A program made the translations under genes and the position numbers. Shown piece by piece: positions 1 to 5,093 of a stretch of DNA of 5,093 nt (its first letter is position 1; the number at the start of each line of letters is the position of its first letter). Source of the stretch: Chlamydiota bacterium (GTDB lineage Bacteria > Chlamydiota > Chlamydiia > Chlamydiales > JAJFMK01); contig JAJFMK010000100.1 in NCBI GenBank assembly GCA_021772215.1, positions 1 to 5,093 on the forward strand, given 5' to 3'. A model generated the notes under the pieces. The model saw nothing but the letters and a program-made list of their open reading frames with translations. It was not told where the DNA came from and did not search any database.

Positions 1-1391
1 CAGAAAAGAGAATTCAAGGAGAGCGCCTATTTGAAGTTTCCGCAAATCCAGGCACTTTCGCCCCCTTTACCCCGGCGGAAAAAGCTCAATATCTCGCATT
101 TTTGCAATCGCTGAATAGCTTAGAGGAGCTCAATCAAAGACTCAGCTACTCTCCAGAAGATTTCTTAGATGGTGGCCCTGCTGAGGAGCTTGCGCAGCTG
201 ATACGCGCATTTTTGAAATACCCTTTTGCTACGCCTGATGCGCTTTCGTTCCGGGACAATCCAGCAGTCAAACCAGCTTGGCTGCGCGCTAAAGCGCAGG
301 AGACGGATAGAGAGGCTATTTTGAAAGATCCACTCTTTTTAAAGGGCTATTGCGCCTTTATTCAAGAGGGTAGTCCTTCTCTTCGCCTCCCTGAGGTGAA
401 AATTATGGCAGCTTTAAAGAAATTACCGCTCGCTATTTGGGAAAATCAAGGAGATAAGTATGTGCAAGTAGCAACTGTATCGAATGGTAAAGGGGCTGCA
501 AAAAATCTACTTCAGGTAGGGCATAATTTTGTTCCGCTTGATATTCGTCTAGTCAGTTTTAAGGAACTACAGCAGATATTCTCTTCTGGGCCCACGCTGC
601 AGCGAATCAGCGCTCTTCATGAGATCGCATCGAGATACGCCACATTGATGGATGGAATAGAGCAGTCAGCGTTTCTTGATAGCTTTCGCCACTCTTTAGC
701 TGTCGAGATAGATAATACAATAAAGGATGAGATGATCATCTCGCTGGGAGGCTTTTTGAAAAAAGCGGGAGATGAGCAGAGAAGAAAAATCTTCGAGACG
801 CTACACGAAATTGTGGCTAACGCCTCTGAGACTCACCAGCGCGTTCTTGCAATTCAAACGCTGTCCCAAGCTGCGCAAGCGAATATTGGCCAGCAGGACT
901 TAATTAACATCATGGACATTCTGAAGGATGCAATTTTTGGGATGAATCCTATTGTGCGCTTCCTCGGGGTTTGTGCTCTTGCTGATATTGCAGAATCTCG
1001 AAGAAAAGATGGAATTATTCATAGTAAATTTAAAGACATTTTTACTAGCTCTTTAAAAGATAAGCAAATTAAGTCTGACAAATCTTTAAAAGATCTAATT
1101 GAGAGAGTTTTAAGCCGGCGTTTTGATGGCGATTGGGTTAGAGAGAGTCGCAAGCAGGGTATTGCAAAGTTTGTTGGCCTTATCGTCTGTAGTACGAATA
1201 GCGAAGGGGTAAAAGTTGTCGAGGAGATATTTTTGACATTCCTTGATAAATTGGAAGATTCCTGTGAAAGGGGAAAATCTAAATTCAAAAGGATTTTTTC
1301 TAGAGGGTATAGGGGGGAGGGAAGTAGCTCAACACAGGTGGCTATTAGACACACGGCAGCGACAATGGGACTTGACGTCGGTAACCCCTAA
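1..1391 (+). CDS. Large protein with OTU protease-like C-terminal half-domain and HEAT-like helical tail (5' end outside window)
   Basis: The frame is open from the first complete codon (position 3) to TAA at 1389-1391, so the gene begins before the window. An internal TTG at 102 is not a believable start because coding sequence continues upstream of it (for example LFEVSANPGTF). About 462 codons are visible. Positions 345-545 read like the end of an OTU cysteine protease: an acidic helix (LPEVKIMAAL), a strand (LPLAIWEN), a second strand (YVQVATVS), then LLQVGHNFVPLDI, where His (codon 522-524) sits where OTU proteases carry the catalytic His of their HY/HN motif. The Cys-bearing DGNCLF-type motif would lie upstream, out of view. 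From about 580 on the protein is almost entirely helical. The stretch 843-1000, with IQTLSQAA and VRFLGVCALADIAES, resembles HEAT/ARM repeats. Chlamydial OTU proteins are known or suspected host-directed deubiquitinases. That role here is inference, as is the family call, because only half the domain is visible. Confidence 0.6.
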   Translation, partial: EKRIQGERLFEVSANPGTFAPFTPAEKAQYLAFLQSLNSLEELNQRLSYSPEDFLDGGPAEELAQLIRAFLKYPFATPDALSFRDNPAVKPAWLRAKAQETDREAILKDPLFLKGYCAFIQEGSPSLRLPEVKIMAALKKLPLAIWENQGDKYVQVATVSNGKGAAKNLLQVGHNFVPLDIRLVSFKELQQIFSSGPTLQRISALHEIASRYATLMDGIEQSAFLDSFRHSLAVEIDNTIKDEMIISLGGFLKKAGDEQRRKIFETLHEIVANASETHQRVLAIQTLSQAAQANIGQQDLINIMDILKDAIFGMNPIVRFLGVCALADIAESRRKDGIIHSKFKDIFTSSLKDKQIKSDKSLKDLIERVLSRRFDGDWVRESRKQGIAKFVGLIVCSTNSEGVKVVEEIFLTFLDKLEDSCERGKSKFKRIFSRGYRGEGSSSTQVAIRHTAATMGLDVGNP

Positions 1392-1420
1392 AAAAAAAGG
1401 CGAAAAATCCTGACTCTGGT

Positions 1421-2221
1421 ATGTTGAGGATAATGCAGCCGATTTTAAATTCGTTAACATCTGTGGGAGCTTATATCACCATGATTTTAGAGGTGATGTG
1501 GGTTTCGGTTCGTCGCCCTCCTAACTTCTATCTCATTCGAGATCAGATTTTTGAGGTGGGAGTGGCCTCTTTGCCTGTGGTTGCCATCACCGGTCTTTCG
1601 ACGGGAATGGTTCTAGCAGCGCAATCCTTTTTCCAGCTCTCTGATAAGGGGCTTGCCTCTGCGACAGGTATCATGGTGACTAAGGCGATGATGGTAGAGT
1701 TAGGGCCGGTGCTAACCGCTTTTATGGTGACAGGGCGTGTAGGGGCGGCGATGTGCGCAGAGCTAGGTACTATGAAGGTAACTGAGCAGCTCGATGCGCT
1801 TAAGTCGATGGCGGTTAACCCTTTAAGGCATCTGGTGGCCCCTAGATTTATTGCAGGGACGCTGATGATGCCTCTGCTGACAATTTTTAGCTGTTTAATG
1901 GGAATCTTGGGCGGCTACGTCATGGCTGTCTACTACTACAATTTGGCGCCCAACACATTCTTAGACCCTCTGCCGGTACATATCAGTGACTTCGACTTTA
2001 CAGAGGGGCTTGTTAAGTCGGTCGTCTTTGGAATTTTGATTGTGACGATCTCCTGTTTTCGCGGCATGATGACGAAAGGCGGCGCGGCTGGCGTTGGTCG
2101 CGCGACAACGAATAGCGTTGTGATCTGCTACTCTGTGATCCTTTTAGTCAATTTCATCATTACTCTCTGGCTTAACTCTTACTATCAGTGCTACAAGGAG
2201 TTTTTGCATGGAATATTCTAA
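1421..2221 (+). CDS. mlaE: MlaE-family ABC transporter permease (phospholipid transport)
   Basis: This is the inner-membrane permease of an MCE-type lipid transporter, in which two copies pair with two MlaF ATPases and a ring of MlaD. The 266 residues match the family in length (about 260 in E. coli). Family hallmarks are visible: an amphipathic N-terminal region, a hydrophobic segment ending STGMVLAAQSFFQL (60-73), VELGPVLTAFMVTGRVGAA (92-110), and the cytoplasmic coupling segment AELGTMKVTEQLDALKSM (113-130), followed by NPLR and LVAPRF (133-143). Roughly five hydrophobic segments are present, the last at 229-251. The start is uncertain. ATG at 1421 has no good ribosome site, and ATG at 1433 (residue 5) has GAGGA only 2 bases away. 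Both give a plausible N-terminus, and the frame has a stop at 1382-1384. The gene overlaps mlaF by 14 bases. The family call is secure. The exact lipid and the direction of transport are not visible in sequence. Confidence 0.93.
   Translation: MLRIMQPILNSLTSVGAYITMILEVMWVSVRRPPNFYLIRDQIFEVGVASLPVVAITGLSTGMVLAAQSFFQLSDKGLASATGIMVTKAMMVELGPVLTAFMVTGRVGAAMCAELGTMKVTEQLDALKSMAVNPLRHLVAPRFIAGTLMMPLLTIFSCLMGILGGYVMAVYYYNLAPNTFLDPLPVHISDFDFTEGLVKSVVFGILIVTISCFRGMMTKGGAAGVGRATTNSVVICYSVILLVNFIITLWLNSYYQCYKEFLHGIF
2195..2200 (+). promoter_or_regulatory. Ribosome binding site of mlaF
   Basis: AAGGAG lies inside the end of mlaE, 7 bases before ATG 2208. It is a near-perfect Shine-Dalgarno sequence at ideal spacing. 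It fixes the mlaF start and supports translation coupled to mlaE. Confidence 0.85.
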
Positions 2222-3002
2222 GGAAGAACTCATCTCGGCTCATGACCTCTACAAATCCTATGGTACTGTTCCCGTTTTAAGAGGATTAAATCTTAGCGTA
2301 TATAAGGGTGAAACTGTGGTGATTTTGGGCCGCTCAGGTGTGGGAAAAAGTGTCCTTTTACGTCACATTATCGGGATAGAGCAGCCCGATTCTGGCTATG
2401 TGGAGATCGACGGCCACTGTTTTAGTGATCTTCGGATTCAAGATCGCCACCGCTATGTGCGCAATATGGGGATGCTTTTCCAAGGCTCCGCATTATTTGA
2501 CTCACTTAATGTGGGCGATAACTGCGGTTTTTACCTTCAGCAGCACCCCGATCCCCATACAGGTGAGTGGGTTAGCCGAGAAGATAGGGAGACGAGGATT
2601 AAAGAGGCGCTAGCTATGGTGGGACTAGAAGGGGTTGAGGAAAAGATGCCATCTGATTTATCTGGAGGGATGAGGAAGAGAGCGGCTTTGGCCAGGTTGA
2701 TCATCTATCGCCCCAAAATCCTTCTCTATGATGAGCCAACAACAGGACTGGACCCTATCACTGCGATGCAAATTAATGATCTGATTGTTAAAATTCAACG
2801 CGAACTACAAGCGACAAGTGTCGTTGTGACCCACGATATCCGCTCAGCGATGAGAGTCGGAGATCGCCTCGCCTTCCATAGCGATGGGGTGATTAAGCTT
2901 GTGGGGAGTAAAGAGGAGATGTGCAGAAGTGATGATCCACTTGTGCGCTCGTTCTTTGAGAATGCGACACTGACACAGGAGATGTTAAACGGTGACGAGT
3001 AA
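2208..3002 (+). CDS. mlaF: MlaF-family ABC transporter ATP-binding protein
   Basis: This is the cytoplasmic ATPase that powers the MlaE-MlaD lipid transporter. All nucleotide-binding elements are intact in the 264 residues: Walker A GRSGVGKS (41-48), Q-loop Gln92 in MLFQGSALF, the signature LSGGM (151-155, the Met being typical of Mla/Mce ATPases), Walker B ILLYDE (171-176) with catalytic Glu176, D-loop GLDP (180-183), and switch His209 in VVTHD. The segment QGSALFDSLNVGDN (92-105) is also typical of the family, where it contacts the permease coupling helix. A strong AAGGAG supports the ATG. The gene overlaps mlaE by 14 bases and mlaD by 11, which points to coupled synthesis of the complex. 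The length is close to E. coli MlaF (269). Nothing in it looks degraded, so the enzyme should be active. Confidence 0.95.
   Translation: MEYSKEELISAHDLYKSYGTVPVLRGLNLSVYKGETVVILGRSGVGKSVLLRHIIGIEQPDSGYVEIDGHCFSDLRIQDRHRYVRNMGMLFQGSALFDSLNVGDNCGFYLQQHPDPHTGEWVSREDRETRIKEALAMVGLEGVEEKMPSDLSGGMRKRAALARLIIYRPKILLYDEPTTGLDPITAMQINDLIVKIQRELQATSVVVTHDIRSAMRVGDRLAFHSDGVIKLVGSKEEMCRSDDPLVRSFFENATLTQEMLNGDE
2976..2981 (+). promoter_or_regulatory. Ribosome binding site of mlaD
   Basis: CAGGAG lies within the end of mlaF, 10 bases before GTG 2992. An in-frame TAA at 2986-2988 rules out any earlier start for mlaD. The next in-frame ATG would fall inside the membrane anchor (residue 19). Together these make GTG 2992 the start. 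Confidence 0.7.
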
Positions 3003-4203
3003 CTGGAAAAATTTGGCGATTGGCACATTTGTTTTGGCCGCTATAATGATTTTTATCTGGGGTTTGATCTGGCTAACGCCGCAGCTAGGTGATGAGGGGC
3101 AGACTCTCCATGTGCGCTTTACCAATGTTGATAAGATCAACTCAGGAACGCGTGTCACCTTCGCCGGTCAGCCCGTAGGTGAAGTGTCTGAAGTCAAAGA
3201 GATTGATGATGCGAGGATCGACACCCACGATGGACGTGTTTACATCTTCGAAGTGACACTAAAAATTGATAGCGGCGTAGACGTCTATAGTTCAGACCTG
3301 GTAGCTATCCGCACCAGCGGCCTCCTCGGTGAGCGCGCTGTAGATATTACTCCGATGCCTCCGCAGGCAGGTAAGCCCTTTGAAAGAGTGACTAGTGAAG
3401 ATGTGATCTACGCCACCACAGGGGGATCTGTCGAAGAGGTCTTTGGACAGCTTAATCGCCTATCGGTGAGAGCGACGAAGGTTTTTGACCAGTTTTCTGA
3501 TGCCTTTGATGAGCTCGACGAGAAACATTTTTGGGATAACCTCTCTAAAAGCGTTGAGGGGTTTACTAAGATCATCGAAACCGTGAATGAAGATGATAAG
3601 CTCCAAAGAACGATCGACAATATTGAGCGCTTCTCCTCAAAGCTTAACGAGGCCTCTGACAAGGTGGACCAACTCTTCGATGATATCGCGAAAGCGGCTG
3701 AAGGGTTTGGCGATATTGTCGGCAGCGTCGGGCAGATTATCTCTCATGTTGAAGAGGGCGAAGGAACTGTCGGTCGTATCTTGATGCGAGATGACTTCTA
3801 TAACCACCTTCAATCTTTTGTGCATAAAGCTGAGACACTTATGGATGATGTGAACCACTACGGGCTGCTCTTCCATCTCGATAAGAAGTGGCAAAGAGTC
3901 CGGGCGCGGCGCGCTAACCTGATGAGTAAGCTCTGCACGGCGCAGGAGTTCCAAAACTTCTTCAACGATGAGATCAACCAGGTCGTCACAGCGCTCTCTA
4001 GAGTCAGCTACGTACTAGATGAGGCCTCCTGCAGCGCCTACTGTGATGAGGTCTTTAGCACTTGTAAGTTCTCTAAGGTCTTTTCCGAGCTCCTGAGGCG
4101 TGTCAACTCTCTTGAGGGTAACCTAAAGCTCTATAACGCCCAGGCTGAAGAGGCAAAAGAGGAGTGCTGCCACTCCTGCAACGGATCTGGATGGTCACAA
4201 TAG
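2992..4203 (+). CDS. mlaD: MlaD-like MCE domain protein, long form with Cys-rich C-terminus
   Basis: This is the membrane-anchored, periplasmic substrate-binding subunit of the transporter; MCE domains form hexameric rings with a lipid-conducting pore. The N-terminus has a short cytoplasmic stub and one membrane helix (about 8-28, LAIGTFVLAAIMIFIWGLIWL). An MCE domain follows at about 38-125, with LHVRFTNVDKINSGTRVTFAG then QPVGEV, and closing RTSGLLGERAVDITP. Residues about 140-280 are predicted helical or coiled-coil by their heptad-like pattern. Then come EGEGTVGRILMRDDFYNHL (256-274) and NHYGLLFHLDKKWQRVRARR, motifs I recall from other long MCE proteins. At 403 residues it is more than twice E. 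coli MlaD (183) and closer in build to LetB/Mce-type or plant TGD2 proteins. All seven cysteines lie in the last 89 residues (315, 347, 351, 358, 392, 393, 396). The start is GTG, forced by an upstream in-frame stop. The gene overlaps mlaF by 11 bases. Confidence 0.9.
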   Translation: MTSNWKNLAIGTFVLAAIMIFIWGLIWLTPQLGDEGQTLHVRFTNVDKINSGTRVTFAGQPVGEVSEVKEIDDARIDTHDGRVYIFEVTLKIDSGVDVYSSDLVAIRTSGLLGERAVDITPMPPQAGKPFERVTSEDVIYATTGGSVEEVFGQLNRLSVRATKVFDQFSDAFDELDEKHFWDNLSKSVEGFTKIIETVNEDDKLQRTIDNIERFSSKLNEASDKVDQLFDDIAKAAEGFGDIVGSVGQIISHVEEGEGTVGRILMRDDFYNHLQSFVHKAETLMDDVNHYGLLFHLDKKWQRVRARRANLMSKLCTAQEFQNFFNDEINQVVTALSRVSYVLDEASCSAYCDEVFSTCKFSKVFSELLRRVNSLEGNLKLYNAQAEEAKEECCHSCNGSGWSQ

Positions 4204-4204
4204 C

Positions 4205-4774
4205 ATGGAACAACTACCCTATTCACAGATTCAAAAAGGAACCTTCCTAATCGCTTCGCCAGAAATTGAGGGGGGAAGCTTTTTTCGCAGCGTTATCTTG
4301 GTCTGTGAACACAATCCCACGGGTTCCTTTGGGATTACCATTAACAAAAAGCTTGAGGTAGAGCTTCCCGAGGAAATTATTGGCTTAAGCCACCTTGAGA
4401 ATCCAAGCGTCGGGATCCGGCAGGGGGGGCCGGTTCAGACCAATCAGATGATGCTTCTGCACACTTCCGCCGCCATCCCGCAGCAGACCCTTGAACTTTG
4501 CGACGATGTCTACCTCGGCGGAGATCTTAATTTTCTGCAAGAGACCATTACAAAGCCAGAGGGGCCTAAAATTCGTCTCTGTTTTGGCTACTCCGGCTGG
4601 GCTTCCGGTCAGCTTGAGCGCGAATATCTTGATGGCCACTGGTTCCTCTATCCTGCCTCACAGGATCTCATTTTCGATATCCCTGCCGAGCAGCTCTGGC
4701 AGACCCTCCTTCGTCGCATGGGCGGCAAATATGCCACCATTTCGACCATCCCCGAAGACCTTAGCTTAAACTAG
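4205..4774 (+). CDS. YqgE/AlgH (UPF0301) family protein
   Basis: This is a conserved cytoplasmic protein family of uncertain function; AlgH was named as an alginate regulator in Pseudomonas, which does not transfer here. The 189 residues equal the usual family length (about 187), and the landmark motifs are all present: GTFLIASP (12-19), SVILVCEHN (29-37), FGITINK (42-48), GGPV (74-77), VYLGGDL (102-108) and the signature FGYSGWASGQLERE (127-140). ATG lies one base after the mlaD stop, with only a weak upstream GGA, so translation probably depends on ribosomes finishing mlaD. This makes it the last gene of the mla operon, an unusual partner whose meaning is unknown. A run of seven Gs at 4423-4429 encodes part of the conserved GGPV motif. 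The family call is firm, the function is not. Confidence 0.93.
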   Translation: MEQLPYSQIQKGTFLIASPEIEGGSFFRSVILVCEHNPTGSFGITINKKLEVELPEEIIGLSHLENPSVGIRQGGPVQTNQMMLLHTSAAIPQQTLELCDDVYLGGDLNFLQETITKPEGPKIRLCFGYSGWASGQLEREYLDGHWFLYPASQDLIFDIPAEQLWQTLLRRMGGKYATISTIPEDLSLN

Positions 4775-4835
4775 GCAGATCTTCGCTTTGTTAGTTTTTC
4801 ATTGAAATTCAATAGTTGTGGTTGTAGGAAAGAAG
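4775..4835. other. Short spacer after the operon, no clear terminator
   Basis: This is AT-rich sequence between the last operon gene and the palindromic element. It contains the 13-base dyad ATTGAAATTCAAT (4801-4813), which could form only a 5-bp A/T stem with a 3-base loop and is not followed by a T run on either strand. I see no gene or convincing terminator. Confidence 0.4.
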
Positions 4836-5006
4836 TTAAGGAGCCACTGATCAATTCGTGCAGGCCGCTTTTTCGCCCTTTTGTTCCCATTTGATTAATT
4901 TCATAAACCCCCTACTGTCAACAGTATGCGAATTTTTAAAATCAACCAACTGAAAACAAAATCATCAAAAAATCGGCTGTACCCTAATTGTTCAGTGGCT
5001 CCTTAA
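4836..5006. mobile_element. Candidate palindromic MITE (171 bp, non-coding)
   Basis: The ends are perfect 15-bp inverted repeats: TTAAGGAGCCACTGA at 4836-4850 and its reverse complement at 4992-5006. They extend to 21 bp with one mismatch (4836-4856 and 4986-5006). Aligning the two halves by hand, the outer 66 bases of the left half match the right half at about 51 positions with a few short gaps, so almost the whole element is one imperfect hairpin. The dyad TACTGT-CA-ACAGTA (4913-4926) lies within about two bases of its midpoint. It encodes no substantial ORF. TTAA at each end is its own reverse complement, so it may be either part of the repeat or a 4-bp target duplication, as in some IS5-family elements. 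This form is that of a MITE mobilised by a transposase encoded elsewhere. An alternative is a long structured RNA or a bidirectional terminator for the operon. Confidence 0.65.
4913..4926. repeat. Central 6-bp dyad of the palindromic element
   Basis: TACTGT, spacer CA, then ACAGTA form a perfect inverted repeat at the centre of the 171-bp element. In a folded strand it would be the tip of the hairpin. It resembles an operator half-site pair, but its position argues that it is simply the apex of the palindrome. Confidence 0.6.
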
Positions 5007-5093
5007 AGTACTGCATGATGAGAATTTGATATAAGTTTTTGCACGCTAACTTATTCACAATCCTGAACTTCTTTTTATTGGTAGGATTTTTCT
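5007..5093. other. AT-rich flank to the window edge, no gene seen
   Basis: I find no + strand start with a useful frame; ATG 5014 or 5017 ends at once (MMRI or MRI). One - strand frame is open from the window edge for 35 codons and stops inside the palindromic element. It could be the end of a gene to the right, but it is low-complexity and Lys/Asn-rich, as expected of AT-rich noise. Confidence 0.4.

Noticed and set aside
102..104. TTG as start of the first gene
   Set aside because: The frame stays open upstream to position 3 with normal-looking protein sequence, so the gene simply runs in from the left.
1233..1261. Perfect -35 hexamer TTGACA as a promoter for the mla operon
   Set aside because: No acceptable -10 sequence occurs 16-18 bases downstream; it lies in coding sequence and is probably chance.
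1019..1354. - strand reading frame of 111 codons opposite the first gene
   Set aside because: It is wholly inside a longer + strand gene with protein-like character and has no recognisable motif of its own.
1417..1434. Extended -10-like TGGTATGTT and GATAAT next to the mlaE start, suggesting a leaderless transcript from ATG 1433
   Set aside because: There is no matching -35 element and the bases overlap the candidate start codons; too weak to annotate.
3408..3954. Overlapping - strand frames of 84 and 105 codons opposite mlaD
   Set aside because: They are mirror frames of a clearly conserved gene, with Ser/Leu-rich low-information sequence.
4423..4429. Run of seven Gs as a phase-variation switch in the yqgE-family gene
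   Set aside because: It encodes the conserved GGPV motif in a full-length housekeeping-type gene; codon constraint explains it.
4801..4813. ATTGAAATTCAAT as a transcription terminator
   Set aside because: The stem is short and all A/T-rich with no following T run on either strand.
4913..4926. LexA-type operator in TACTGTCAACAGTA
   Set aside because: LexA-type boxes separate CTGT and ACAG by about 8 bases; here CTGT and ACAG are 2 apart, and the dyad is the centre of the larger palindrome.

Overview
The window looks like part of the chromosome of a member of the Chlamydiota, probably an environmental (Parachlamydiales-type) lineage. This is inference from three things: an OTU-protease-like protein with a helical repeat tail, a typical Gram-negative MlaE-MlaF-MlaD lipid transporter whose MlaD is much longer than the enterobacterial one, and moderate GC. 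No single sequence here proves the taxon.

Layout: all recognisable genes lie on the + strand. Positions 1-1391 hold the 3' part of a large gene whose reading frame is open to the left edge of the window. Its first visible third resembles the C-terminal half of an OTU cysteine protease, including a candidate catalytic histidine, and the rest is alpha-helical with HEAT-like repeats. After a 29-base gap comes a tightly packed set: mlaE (permease, 1421-2221), mlaF (ATPase, 2208-3002), mlaD (MCE substrate-binding subunit, 2992-4203) and a YqgE/AlgH family gene (4205-4774). Overlaps of 14 and 11 bases and a gap of 1 base indicate one operon with translational coupling. The first three products form an inner-membrane ABC machine that moves phospholipids between the inner and outer membranes. 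No mlaC or mlaB follows. The fourth gene belongs to a conserved family of uncertain function.

The last 319 bases hold no convincing gene. They contain a striking 171-bp, AT-rich, nearly full-length imperfect palindrome (4836-5006) with perfect 15-bp ends beginning TTAAGGAGCC, and a 6-bp dyad at its exact centre. This has the form of a palindromic MITE, a non-autonomous transposable element.

The most notable observations are this element, the OTU-like/HEAT protein, and a cysteine-rich C-terminal tail on MlaD that ends in a CxxCxGxG motif.
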